From Actinomycetes bacterium (GTDB lineage Bacteria > Actinomycetota > Actinomycetes > Mycobacteriales > Mycobacteriaceae): 6,045 nucleotides of DNA. The position numbers and the translations under genes were made by a program. Under the pieces are notes generated by a model. It was not told where the DNA came from. It ran no database searches and worked only from the letters and a program-made list of their open reading frames with translations. Below, in pieces: positions 1-6,045 of the stretch. The stretch spans positions 1 to 6,045 of the forward strand of contig JAHZJY010000079.1 of assembly GCA_022600695.1 (NCBI GenBank), in the 5' to 3' direction. Within the stretch, counting starts at the first letter, position 1; each line of letters opens with the position of its first letter.

Positions 1-1
1 C

Positions 2-214
2 GGGATCGATCTGGACCGCACCGAGTGGCCCTATATCGGTGCCAAAGCCGGCAACCTCCCCGGCGACCTGACCTTCAGTTGGTATGCCGTGGACCGCGCT
101 GGTCAGGCATGGGTGGTCAGCTTCCAGCTCAACTGGCCGCGCTACCACAGCCCGAACGCCGGCGGGTGGGTGATGACGATCATCAAGCAGGTTTTCGCGA
201 TGCTGCCGCGGTAG
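2..214 (+). CDS. 3' end of an unidentified protein (5' truncated by window edge)
   Basis: The reading frame starting at base 2 stays open to a TAG at 212-214 and gives the last 70 residues of a protein whose start lies before the window. The codons have the strong G/C third-position bias of the neighbouring genes, so I prefer this frame to the overlapping frame that opens with GTG at 25. The fragment is rich in aromatic residues (motifs such as TFSWYAVD, QAWVVSF and LNWPRYHSPN) and ends in an amphipathic stretch containing WVMTIIKQVFAMLPR. I see no transmembrane segment, catalytic motif or family signature in the visible part. The gene converges on clpC1, with only 45 bases between the two stop codons. 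Function is not recognised. It could be a small secreted or cytoplasmic mycobacterial hypothetical protein, but the N-terminus that would decide this is missing. Confidence 0.72.
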   Translation, partial: GIDLDRTEWPYIGAKAGNLPGDLTFSWYAVDRAGQAWVVSFQLNWPRYHSPNAGGWVMTIIKQVFAMLPR

Positions 215-243
215 CCGAGTGCCCCTGACGTTCCGCCGTCCGG

Positions 244-272
244 CTATTCCGTTGTCTGTCTATTCCGTTGTC
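244..272. repeat. 13-bp direct repeat (16-bp period) across the clpC1 stop
   Basis: CTATTCCGTTGTC occurs at 244-256 and again exactly at 260-272, separated by three bases. The right-hand copy encodes the last codons and TAG stop of clpC1 (read on the minus strand); the left-hand copy lies just after the stop. The likely origin is a small tandem duplication. No intrinsic terminator hairpin is visible in the convergent gap 215-259. Confidence 0.8.
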
Positions 273-2779
273 GCGGCAGCCAGACCGGGCTCGACAGTCT
301 CCCGTCTGGGCCCACCGGAGAAGGTGAATTTCGCGTCCTCGCCAGCGCCCTCGCCGTCCCAGTTCTCGACGTCGACGGTGATCAGCTGTCCGGGTCCGAT
401 CTCCTCGAACAGGATCTTCTCGCTCAGCGCGTCCTCGATCTCGCGCTGGATGGTGCGGCGTAGTGGCCGCGCCCCCAGGACCGGGTCGAAGCCGCGCTTG
501 GCGAGCAACGCCTTGGCGTTGTCGCTGAGCTCCATCTCCATATCCTTGCCCTTGAGCTGCTTGGACACCCGGTTCACCATCAGATCCACCATCTCGATGA
601 TCTCGTCCTGAGTGAGCTGGTGGAACACGATGATGTCGTCGATGCGGTTGAGGAACTCCGGGCGGAAATGCTTCTTGAGTTCGTCGTTGACCTTCTGCTT
701 CATCCGCTCGTAGTTGTTGTCACCGCCGCCCTGGGTGAAGCCCAGGCCGACCGCCTTGGAGATGTCGGACGTGCCGAGATTCGAGGTGAAGATCAGCACG
801 GTGTTCTTGAAGTCGACCGTACGGCCCTGACCATCGGTGAGACGGCCGTCCTCAAGAACCTGCAGCAGAGTGTTGTAGATCTCCTGGTGCGCTTTCTCGA
901 TCTCGTCGAACAGCACTACCGAGAAGGGCTTGCGACGAACCTTCTCGGTGAGCTGTCCGCCCTCCTCATATCCGACATATCCAGGCGGGGCGCCGAACAG
1001 CCGGGACGCGGTGAAGCGGTCGTGGAACTCTCCCATATCGATCTGGATGAGCGCGTCGTCGTCACCGAAGAGGAACTCCGCGAGCGCCATGGACAGCTCG
1101 GTCTTGCCGACGCCGGACGGCCCGGCGAAGATGAACGAACCGGACGGGCGCTTGGGGTCCTTCAAACCGGCCCGGGTGCGGCGGATGGCCTTCGAGACCG
1201 CCTTGACGGCGTCCTCCTGACCGATGATCCGCTTGTGCAGTTCATCTTCCATGCGCAGCAACCGGGTGGTCTCCTCCTCGGTCAGCTTGAACACCGGGAT
1301 TCCGGTCCAGTTGCCCAGCACCTCCGCGATCTGTTCATCATCGACCTCTGCCACGACATCGAGGTCGCCTGCGCGCCATTGCTTTTCGCGCTCAGCTCGC
1401 TGAGCGACCAACGTCTTCTCGCGGTCCCGCAGCGACGCCGCCTTCTCGAAGTCCTGCGCGTCGATCGCCGATTCCTTCTCCCTGCGGGCATCTGCGATCT
1501 TCTCGTCGAACTCCCGCAGGTCCGGCGGAGCGGTCATTCTGCGGATCCGCATCCGGGCACCGGCCTCATCGATCAGGTCGATCGCCTTATCCGGCAGGAA
1601 CCGGTCGTTGATATACCGGTCAGCCAGCGTGGCGGCGGCCACCACGGCCGAATCGGTGATCGACACCCGGTGGTGCGCTTCGTAACGATCCCTAAGACCC
1701 TTGAGGATCTCGATGGTGTGCTCAACGCTGGGCTCACCAACCTGGACCGGCTGGAAACGGCGCTCGAGGGCGGCATCCTTCTCGATGTACTTGCGATATT
1801 CGTCGAGCGTGGTCGCGCCTATGGTCTGCAGCTCACCGCGGGCCAGCTTCGGCTTGAGGATCGACGCGGCGTCGATGGCACCCTCGGCGGCGCCGGCGCC
1901 GACGAGGGTGTGCAGCTCGTCGATGAAGAGGATGATGTCTCCGCGGCTGTTGATCTCCTTGAGGACCTTCTTCAAACGTTCCTCGAAGTCGCCGCGGTAG
2001 CGGCTGCCGGCCACCAGGGATCCCAGGTCCAGAGTGTAGAGCTGCTTGTCCTTGAGGGTCTCCGGCACTTCCCCGTTGACGATGGCCTGTGCCAGGCCTT
2101 CCACCACGGCGGTCTTGCCGACGCCGGGCTCGCCGATCAGAACCGGGTTGTTCTTGGTGCGCCGGGACAGCACCTGCATCACCCGCTCGATTTCCTTCTC
2201 CCGGCCGATGACCGGGTCCAGCTTGCCTTCCATGGCGGCAGCGGTGAGATTACGGCCGAATTGATCGAGAACCAGCGATGTGGAAGGGCTGCCGGATTCC
2301 CCACCCCGGCCGCCGGTACCCGCTTCTGCGGTTTCCTTGCCCTGGTAGCCGCTGAGCAGTTGGATGACCTGCTGGCGGACCCGGGTCAACTCGGCGCCGA
2401 GCTTGACCAGCACCTGGGCTGCCACACCCTCGCCCTCGCGGATCAGACCGAGCAGGATGTGCTCGGTGCCGATGTAATTGTGGCCGAGTTGCAGCGCCTC
2501 CCGCAGGCTCAGCTCGAGCACTTTCTTGGCGCGGGGCGTGAAAGGGATGTGCCCGGACGGTGCCTGCTGGCCCTGCCCGATGATCTCCTCGACCTGAGAT
2601 CGGACCCCTTCGAGCGAGATCCCCAGCGATTCGAGCGACTTCGCGGCAACGCCCTCACCCTCATGGATCAGACCGAGGAGAATGTGCTCGGTTCCGATGT
2701 AGTTGTGGTTGAGCATCCGGGCTTCCTCCTGAGCCAGGACGACAACCCTGCGGGCGCGGTCAGTGAATCTCTCGAACAT
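260..2779 (-). CDS. clpC1: ATP-dependent Clp protease ATP-binding subunit ClpC1
   Basis: This is an 839-residue AAA+ unfoldase of the ClpC class. It works in the cytoplasm as a hexamer that unfolds substrates and threads them into the ClpP1P2 peptidase. Two Clp-N repeats span about 1-145 (each with [14 protein letters not shown], around 25-38 and 100-113). The first AAA domain has Walker A GEPGVGKT at 216-223 and Walker B ending in D287-E288. The middle (UVR-like) coiled region is at about 424-460. The second AAA domain has Walker A GPSGVGKT at 553-560 and Walker B ending in D625-E626. An LGF tripeptide at 679-681 fits the ClpP-docking loop. N-domain residues F2, Q17, F80 and K85, in the region bound by cyclomarin-type drugs in M. 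tuberculosis ClpC1, are conserved. Length is close to the M. tuberculosis protein (about 848); the acidic C-terminal tail after about 800 is the divergent part. The ATG at 2779 is chosen because [11 protein letters not shown] matches the family start. A GGAGGG lies upstream at a rather long spacing. clpC1 has its own upstream gap with candidate promoter elements. Confidence 0.98.
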   Translation of the reverse strand: MFERFTDRARRVVVLAQEEARMLNHNYIGTEHILLGLIHEGEGVAAKSLESLGISLEGVRSQVEEIIGQGQQAPSGHIPFTPRAKKVLELSLREALQLGHNYIGTEHILLGLIREGEGVAAQVLVKLGAELTRVRQQVIQLLSGYQGKETAEAGTGGRGGESGSPSTSLVLDQFGRNLTAAAMEGKLDPVIGREKEIERVMQVLSRRTKNNPVLIGEPGVGKTAVVEGLAQAIVNGEVPETLKDKQLYTLDLGSLVAGSRYRGDFEERLKKVLKEINSRGDIILFIDELHTLVGAGAAEGAIDAASILKPKLARGELQTIGATTLDEYRKYIEKDAALERRFQPVQVGEPSVEHTIEILKGLRDRYEAHHRVSITDSAVVAAATLADRYINDRFLPDKAIDLIDEAGARMRIRRMTAPPDLREFDEKIADARREKESAIDAQDFEKAASLRDREKTLVAQRAEREKQWRAGDLDVVAEVDDEQIAEVLGNWTGIPVFKLTEEETTRLLRMEDELHKRIIGQEDAVKAVSKAIRRTRAGLKDPKRPSGSFIFAGPSGVGKTELSMALAEFLFGDDDALIQIDMGEFHDRFTASRLFGAPPGYVGYEEGGQLTEKVRRKPFSVVLFDEIEKAHQEIYNTLLQVLEDGRLTDGQGRTVDFKNTVLIFTSNLGTSDISKAVGLGFTQGGGDNNYERMKQKVNDELKKHFRPEFLNRIDDIIVFHQLTQDEIIEMVDLMVNRVSKQLKGKDMEMELSDNAKALLAKRGFDPVLGARPLRRTIQREIEDALSEKILFEEIGPGQLITVDVENWDGEGAGEDAKFTFSGGPRRETVEPGLAAATTE

Positions 2780-2837
2780 CTGCGGTTACCTGCCCTCCAT
2801 CACCTGGTGCCGCGGTAGTCACCGTGCACCGCAACGT

Positions 2838-2849
2838 CCACTGTAGTGG
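2838..2849. promoter_or_regulatory. Short perfect dyad upstream of clpC1 (CCACT-GT-AGTGG)
   Basis: CCACTGTAGTGG has perfect 5-bp arms around a 2-bp centre, 58 bp upstream of the clpC1 ATG. Read on the minus strand, its core contains TACAGT, which fits a loose TANNNT -10 hexamer, although no good -35 partner is visible. It could be an operator over a proximal promoter, a small leader hairpin, or chance. No regulator is recognised for this sequence. Confidence 0.35.
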
Positions 2850-2852
2850 GCG

Positions 2853-2868
2853 GCACCGGGGCCGGTGC
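2853..2868. promoter_or_regulatory. GC-rich dyad/hairpin in the putative clpC1 leader
   Basis: GCACCGG and CCGGTGC form a perfect 7-bp inverted repeat around GG; as RNA this could fold as a 6-bp stem closing a 4-base loop. It sits three bases from the neighbouring dyad at 2838-2849. It has no U-tract on either side, so it is not a standard intrinsic terminator for lsr2. If transcription begins upstream near 2908 it would lie in the clpC1 5' leader. Confidence 0.35.
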
Positions 2869-2914
2869 TCTCCGCTGCTAGCCGAAACACATCCGTCATC
2901 CGGATACAGCACAT

Positions 2915-2943
2915 CAACGCCCCGGGCCACGGTTTCGTTTCCC
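2915..2943 (-). promoter_or_regulatory. Candidate ECF-sigma-type promoter for clpC1
   Basis: Read on the minus strand, GGGAAAC (2943-2937) is followed after 17 bases by CGTTG (2919-2915). This resembles the GGAAC / CGTT -35 and -10 pairs of SigE/SigH-class mycobacterial promoters, though the -35 has GGGAAAC rather than the usual GGGAAC. Transcription would start near 2908, giving a leader of about 130 bases before clpC1. The position just downstream of a ClgR-like palindrome supports it. The match is by eye only. Confidence 0.35.
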
Positions 2944-2961
2944 GGTTGGGGCACCGTTGCC

Positions 2962-2976
2962 TTCGCGGCGAGCGAA
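2962..2976. promoter_or_regulatory. ClgR-like operator palindrome TTCGC-N5-GCGAA
   Basis: TTCGC (2962-2966) and GCGAA (2972-2976) form a perfect inverted repeat with a 5-bp spacer (GGCGA). Actinobacterial ClgR activators of clp genes recognise a CGC-N5-GCG dyad with A/T flanks, and clpC genes are known ClgR targets. The spacer bases fit the described consensus only partly. The centre is about 61 bp upstream of the start point implied by the promoter candidate at 2915-2943, a usual distance for an activator. A longer-range inverted repeat, CGGTTTCG at 2930-2937 and CGAAACCG at 2973-2980, overlaps it. Confidence 0.5.
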
Positions 2977-3013
2977 ACCGGCCTGCGAGACCGCGTCGCG
3001 AACCCGACCGGGC

Positions 3014-3358
3014 TCAGGTGGCTGCGTGGAAAGCCTCGATGATCTCCGCCGGGATCCGCCCGCGGGTGGACACCTTGTGGCCGCTGCGGCGGGCCCATTC
3101 CCGGATCGCGGCACTCTGTTCGCGGTCGATCGAGGCACGCCCACCCCGGCCGGCCGAGCCCGAACGCCCGCGGCGACGGCCGCCGACCCGGCGTCCGGCA
3201 TCGATCCATTGCTTGAATTCGTCCCGGAGTTTTTGGGCATTCTTGGCGGAAAGATCGATCTCATAGCTCACGCCGTCAATGGAGAATTCGACTGTTTCAT
3301 CGGCAGGCCCATCGCCATCGAAATCGTCGACGAGGGTGACGGTGACTTTCTTCGCCAT
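3014..3358 (-). CDS. lsr2: Nucleoid-associated xenogeneic silencer Lsr2
   Basis: This 114-residue protein is the mycobacterial functional analogue of H-NS. It binds the minor groove of AT-rich DNA, oligomerises and bridges DNA, and silences horizontally acquired and surface-lipid genes. The N-terminal dimerisation and oligomerisation domain covers about 1-55 (starts [15 protein letters not shown]). A basic, glycine- and arginine-rich linker lies at about 56-76. The C-terminal DNA-binding domain (about 77-114, beginning [14 protein letters not shown]) carries the AT-hook-like R99-G100-R101 in STRGRIP. Length is two residues more than the M. tuberculosis protein as I recall it, the difference lying in the linker. 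The ATG at 3358 is fixed by the family start and by GAGGAA (3368-3363) four bases upstream. It follows lysS after a 121-bp gap that probably holds its own promoter, and precedes clpC1. Confidence 0.98.
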   Translation of the reverse strand: MAKKVTVTLVDDFDGDGPADETVEFSIDGVSYEIDLSAKNAQKLRDEFKQWIDAGRRVGGRRRGRSGSAGRGGRASIDREQSAAIREWARRSGHKVSTRGRIPAEIIEAFHAAT

Positions 3359-3479
3359 GTATTTCCTCGGTCCTTCTGTGCGAGCGGAACGGCAATTGAT
3401 TGTCTAGTCCTCCGATAATCTGCCACAAAAGTGCACCGAATACCAATGTCTTTTGATCGTATCCCTTGATCGGTGAAGT
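3359..3479 (-). promoter_or_regulatory. lysS-lsr2 intergenic region with probable lsr2 promoter
   Basis: This 121-bp gap is visibly richer in A/T than the coding DNA around it and ends in the lsr2 ribosome binding site. On the minus strand a weak promoter can be drawn: TTGTGG (3428-3423), 16 bases, then TAGACA (3406-3401), or 18 bases to GACAAT (3404-3399). Neither is a strong consensus match. A direct repeat TTGATCG at 3453-3459 and 3466-3472 (13-bp period) lies just after the lysS stop. AT-richness next to lsr2 would suit Lsr2 autoregulation, which is an inference. I see no terminator hairpin for lysS. Confidence 0.4.
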
Positions 3480-5003
3480 TCAGTTGTCGTGGCGACGGAC
3501 TATCGGAAACAATACGGTCTCCCTGATCGACAACCCGGTAAGCACCATCATCAGCCGGTCAATGCCCATTCCGGTTCCGGTGGTTGGTGGCATCGCGTAC
3601 TCCATTGCGGACAGGAAATCCTCGTCGAGCATCATCGCCTCATCGTCACCGGCGGCCGCAGCGCGGGCCTGGTCCTCGAAGCGTTCCCGCTGAATGACCG
3701 GATCAACCAATTCTGAGTACCCGGTGGCCAACTCGATCCCGCGGACATAGAGATCCCATTTCTCAGTCACCCCCGCGATACTGCGGTGCTGCCGAGTCAA
3801 GGGTGTGGTCTGCACCGGGAAATCCTTGACGAAAGTCGGCGCCCACAACGTATCTCCGACCGCGTGTTCCCATAGTTCCTCGACCAGTTTGCCGTGTCCG
3901 TACCCGCGGTCTCGGGGAATCTCCACGCCGAGCCGGTCGGCAATGGTAAGCAGGTATTCCACGGGAGTCCCCGGCGTGATCTCCTCGCCAAGCGCTTCCG
4001 ATAAGGACGGATACATTTGGATCGACGGCCATTCGCCGTCCAGGTCGTAGACAGTTCCGTCGGGCAATGCCACCTGTCGGGTGCCTATCGCTTCGTCGGC
4101 GACTCCCTGAATAAGTTCACGGATCATGACCGCGGAATCGTCATAGGTCCCCCACGCCTGATATGTCTCGAGCATCGCGAATTCCGGCGAGTGGGTGGAA
4201 TCAGCACCCTCGTTACGGAATACCCGATTGAGTTCGAACACCCGCTCCAAGCCGCCCACCACGCAGCGTTTGAGGAATAGCTCAGGAGCGATCCTCAGGT
4301 ACAGGTCGGCATCCAGGGCGTTGGAGTGGGTCACGAACGGCCGGGCCGCGGCGCCGCCGGCGAGGGTCTGCAACATCGGGGTCTCCACCTCGAGGAAACC
4401 CCGGCGCTCCAGACCGTGCCGGACCGCGCGGACGACGGCAATGCGCTGCCGGGCGACCGTACGGGCCTGTGGACGGACGATCAGGTCGACGTAGCGCTGC
4501 CGGACGCGTGATTCCTCACTCATCTCCTTATGCGCCACCGGCAGCGGCCGCAGGGCCTTGGCGGCCATCTGCCAGCTGTCGGCCAATACGGACAACTCCC
4601 CGCGCCGCGAACTGATCACCTCGCCCCGGACGAAGACGATGTCACCCAGATCCACATCGGACTTCCAGGACTGCAGCGCGTCGGCGCCGACACCGGCCAG
4701 GCTGATCATCGCCTGTAACTGGGCGCCGTCGCCCTCCTGCAGAGTCGCAAAACAGAGCTTGCCCGAGTTGCGGGCGAAGACCACCCGGCCGGTCACCCCG
4801 ACAATGTCTCCGCTGGCCGTGTCCGCCGCCAGGGCGGGATGCGCCGCCCGGACCTCGGACAGCGAATGAGTCCGGGGCACAGCCACCGGGTACGGCTGGC
4901 GGCCCTCGTCCACCAGGCGCTGCCGCTTACCCTGCCGGATCCGGAATTGCTCGGGAACATCGTCCTGCGGGTCCACCGCAGCCGACACGTCAGCATCACT
5001 CAC
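3480..5003 (-). CDS. lysS: Lysyl-tRNA synthetase, class II (LysS)
   Basis: This 507-residue cytoplasmic enzyme uses ATP to join lysine to tRNA-Lys. The N-terminal anticodon-binding OB fold spans about 65-150 ([21 protein letters not shown]). The class II catalytic domain follows: a motif 1 region around [10 protein letters not shown] (202-211), motif 2 at [14 protein letters not shown] (262-275) containing the ATP-contacting arginine R263, and motif 3 GTGMGIDR at 476-483. Length matches mycobacterial LysS1 (about 505), and it is the housekeeping enzyme, not the membrane-linked LysX fusion, because there is no transmembrane domain. The GTG at 5003 is chosen because [23 protein letters not shown] aligns with the family start; Shine-Dalgarno complementarity upstream is poor. 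It lies 35 bp after coaX, consistent with co-transcription from the pan operon. Confidence 0.97.
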   Translation of the reverse strand: MSDADVSAAVDPQDDVPEQFRIRQGKRQRLVDEGRQPYPVAVPRTHSLSEVRAAHPALAADTASGDIVGVTGRVVFARNSGKLCFATLQEGDGAQLQAMISLAGVGADALQSWKSDVDLGDIVFVRGEVISSRRGELSVLADSWQMAAKALRPLPVAHKEMSEESRVRQRYVDLIVRPQARTVARQRIAVVRAVRHGLERRGFLEVETPMLQTLAGGAAARPFVTHSNALDADLYLRIAPELFLKRCVVGGLERVFELNRVFRNEGADSTHSPEFAMLETYQAWGTYDDSAVMIRELIQGVADEAIGTRQVALPDGTVYDLDGEWPSIQMYPSLSEALGEEITPGTPVEYLLTIADRLGVEIPRDRGYGHGKLVEELWEHAVGDTLWAPTFVKDFPVQTTPLTRQHRSIAGVTEKWDLYVRGIELATGYSELVDPVIQRERFEDQARAAAAGDDEAMMLDEDFLSAMEYAMPPTTGTGMGIDRLMMVLTGLSIRETVLFPIVRRHDN

Positions 5004-5038
5004 GACTGACCAGCTTAAATGGCCTTTCGCGGTGCGGT

Positions 5039-5854
5039 TCAGCGGGCGGCCCTGGACCGCCCGCCCTGGCCTTCGCGGTTGCGCTCGAACACCATCCGCA
5101 ACCCGTCGAGGGTGAGGTGTCTATCGAAGTGCTCGACACTTCGCAGGTTGGGCAGAATCAGCGGCGCGGTGTCTCCGGTGGCCACCACCGTCGCGTCGCG
5201 ACCGGCGAAATCATCGACATCTTCACGGATGCGGCTGACCAGGCCGTCGACCAGCCCGGCGAACCCGAACACCGCGCCGGACTGCATACATTCCACCGTG
5301 TTCTTCCCGACCACCGAGCGTGGTCTGGTCAACTCGACACGACGAAGCGCAGCCGAACGGGCCGCCGCGGCGTCGGAGGACAGCTGTACCCCGGGAGCGA
5401 TCGCACCCCCGAGGAACTCCCCTTTGGCCGACACCACGTCCACACAAATCGACGAACCGAAGTCCACCACGATCGCGGGACCGTCGAACTTGGCGTAGGC
5501 CGCCAGACAGTTCACGATCCGGTCGGCCCCGACTTCCTTGGGATTGTCGACCAGCAGCGGAATCCCGGTGCGGATACCCGGCTCGATGAGTACATGGGGG
5601 ACGCCCGTCCAATACTGGTCGAGCATCAACCGGACCTCGTGCAGTACCGACGGGACGGTGGACAGCCCGGTCACCCCGGTGAGTCGTTCGGAGTCGTCTC
5701 CGATCAGGCCCTCGATGGTGAGGGCGAGTTCGTCGGCAGTCACTTCCGGCTCGGTCCGGATACGCCAATTGTGCAGCACTTTGGCGTGTTTGCCCGCCCC
5801 GGAGATCACCCCCACGACGGTGTGGGTGTTGCGGACGTCAATGGCAAGCAGCAC
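5039..5854 (-). CDS. coaX: Type III pantothenate kinase-like protein CoaX
   Basis: This 271-residue protein belongs to the ASKHA-fold type III pantothenate kinases, which phosphorylate pantothenate in the first step of CoA synthesis. Visible motifs are the N-terminal phosphate-binding strand [12 protein letters not shown] (4-15), [12 protein letters not shown] (104-115, with the GxDR motif at 109-112) and [12 protein letters not shown] (129-140). In the first motif the usual DxGN is DVRN, arginine replacing glycine. The M. tuberculosis protein has the same change, and I recall reports that it lacks detectable kinase activity, with type I CoaA doing the job. The GTG at 5854 is chosen because [12 protein letters not shown] matches the family start; the upstream in-frame TTG at 5875 would add seven unconserved residues. 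The ribosome binding site is weak (GGTGGG, about 5 bases upstream of GTG), and the upstream panD remnant stops two bases before, so translation is probably coupled. Whether this copy is an active kinase is uncertain. Confidence 0.95.
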   Translation of the reverse strand: MLLAIDVRNTHTVVGVISGAGKHAKVLHNWRIRTEPEVTADELALTIEGLIGDDSERLTGVTGLSTVPSVLHEVRLMLDQYWTGVPHVLIEPGIRTGIPLLVDNPKEVGADRIVNCLAAYAKFDGPAIVVDFGSSICVDVVSAKGEFLGGAIAPGVQLSSDAAAARSAALRRVELTRPRSVVGKNTVECMQSGAVFGFAGLVDGLVSRIREDVDDFAGRDATVVATGDTAPLILPNLRSVEHFDRHLTLDGLRMVFERNREGQGGRSRAAR

Positions 5855-5856
5855 GG

Positions 5857-5898
5857 CTAACCCACCAATCCACAAGAATCACGCATCGCCCGGAACAT
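5857..5898 (-). pseudogene. panD: Remnant of panD (aspartate 1-decarboxylase), internally deleted
   Basis: In mycobacteria panD (about 139 codons) lies between panC and coaX; here only 43 bases separate the panC stop from the coaX start. They hold a 13-codon [16 protein letters not shown], then TAG. Its first five residues resemble the PanD start (M-L/F-R-T-M), its ATG overlaps the panC stop as TGATG, and it has a GGAGG five bases upstream. Its TAG lies two bases before the coaX GTG. The simplest reading is an internal deletion joining roughly the first six codons of panD to the last few. The self-cleavage Gly-Ser site that creates the pyruvoyl cofactor and the whole barrel are absent, so no enzyme activity is possible. 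The short ORF may still act as a translational bridge into coaX. The alternative is a chance spacer ORF after complete loss. The assignment rests on synteny, the start motif and the ribosome binding site. Confidence 0.65.
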
Positions 5899-6045
5899 CA
5901 GTTCCTCCAGGTCATTTCGTGGGATTGGGAACCTCCAATGTCCGGCACCGTACTGCCGTCGGGCAGGTCGACGGCGATATTGTCCAGCAGCCGGGTGCCG
6001 CCCAGCCTCGCCGCGATCAGCAACCGGGCGGGACCGGCTGTCGGC
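5898..6045 (-). CDS. panC: Pantothenate synthetase PanC, C-terminal end (5' truncated by window edge)
   Basis: The last 48 residues are visible, in the frame starting at 6044 and ending at TGA 5900-5898. PanC condenses pantoate with beta-alanine using ATP to make pantothenate, AMP and pyrophosphate, in the cytoplasm. The segment GPARLLIAARLGGTRLLDNIAVDL matches the conserved C-terminal domain (ARLG.TRLLDNI), and the protein ends in TWRN, like the SHWRN end of M. tuberculosis PanC. The substrate-binding N-terminal domain is outside the window. The stop codon overlaps the ATG of the panD remnant (TGATG), the arrangement expected for coupled panC-panD translation. With panD broken, its beta-alanine must come from elsewhere. 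Confidence 0.93.
   Translation of the reverse strand, partial: PTAGPARLLIAARLGGTRLLDNIAVDLPDGSTVPDIGGSQSHEMTWRN
5904..5908 (-). promoter_or_regulatory. Strong ribosome binding site for the panD remnant
   Basis: GGAGG lies inside the end of panC, five bases before the ATG at 5898. It is the best Shine-Dalgarno match between panC and lysS, and it precedes a 13-codon ORF instead of a full gene. This supports the view that a real gene once began here. Confidence 0.65.

Noticed and set aside
25..228. 67-codon plus-strand frame starting at GTG 25
   Set aside because: The overlapping frame beginning at base 2 has far better third-position G/C bias and a protein-like composition; this one is Arg/Pro/Gln-rich.
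620..2818. 732-codon open frame on the plus strand
   Set aside because: It is exactly antisense to clpC1, which has full family conservation; the long open frame is a by-product of high-GC codon bias, and its product is low-complexity with no recognisable domain.
2982..3013. Terminator hairpin after lsr2
   Set aside because: Only short 4-5 bp stems (such as GCGA/TCGC) with no T-tract are visible.
2760..3209. 149-codon minus-strand frame spanning the lsr2-clpC1 gap
   Set aside because: It overlaps lsr2 in another frame and runs into clpC1; composition is Arg/Pro-rich as expected of a shadow frame.
5117..5860. 247-codon plus-strand frame opposite coaX
   Set aside because: It is antisense to a conserved CoaX reading frame and shows no domain.
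5852..5875. Upstream TTG start for coaX adding seven residues
   Set aside because: Family conservation begins at the GTG ([12 protein letters not shown]), and the extension overlaps the panD remnant with no suitable ribosome binding site.

Overview
The window looks like chromosomal core DNA from a non-tuberculous mycobacterium or a close relative. The minus strand carries the block panC - (panD) - coaX - lysS - lsr2 - clpC1, in the same order as around Rv3596c-Rv3602c of Mycobacterium tuberculosis. The ClpC1, Lsr2, LysS and CoaX products read almost in register with the M. tuberculosis proteins as I remember them. Base composition is high-GC with strong GC preference at third codon positions. 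There are no RNA genes, CRISPR arrays, insertion sequences or phage genes.

Layout, in minus-strand transcription order (high to low coordinate): the 3' end of panC (cut by the window edge at 6045), a 42-bp remnant where panD should be (5857-5898), coaX (5039-5854), lysS (3480-5003), a 121-bp AT-richer gap, lsr2 (3014-3358), a 234-bp regulatory gap, and clpC1 (260-2779). On the plus strand, the 3' end of an unidentified gene (to 214) converges on clpC1. The short convergent gap holds a 13-bp direct repeat that runs across the clpC1 stop codon. All gaps are shorter than 300 bases.

How the genes relate: PanC makes pantothenate from pantoate and beta-alanine. PanD would normally supply the beta-alanine, and CoaX is annotated as the next enzyme towards CoA, a type III pantothenate kinase. 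LysS charges tRNA-Lys. Lsr2 is the xenogeneic silencer and nucleoid protein. ClpC1 is the AAA+ unfoldase that feeds ClpP1P2. panC to lysS is probably one transcription unit; lsr2 and clpC1 have enough upstream space for their own promoters.

The most notable observation is that panD is missing from its place. A good ribosome binding site, a start codon overlapping the panC stop and a 13-codon ORF beginning MFRAM remain, and that ORF ends two bases before the coaX start. This looks like an in-frame internal deletion that kept translational coupling but removed the enzyme. A second point of interest is the lsr2-clpC1 gap, which has a perfect TTCGC-N5-GCGAA palindrome (ClgR-like) just upstream of an ECF-sigma-like promoter, then two small dyads in the putative clpC1 leader. 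I saw no wholly new multi-gene system in this window.
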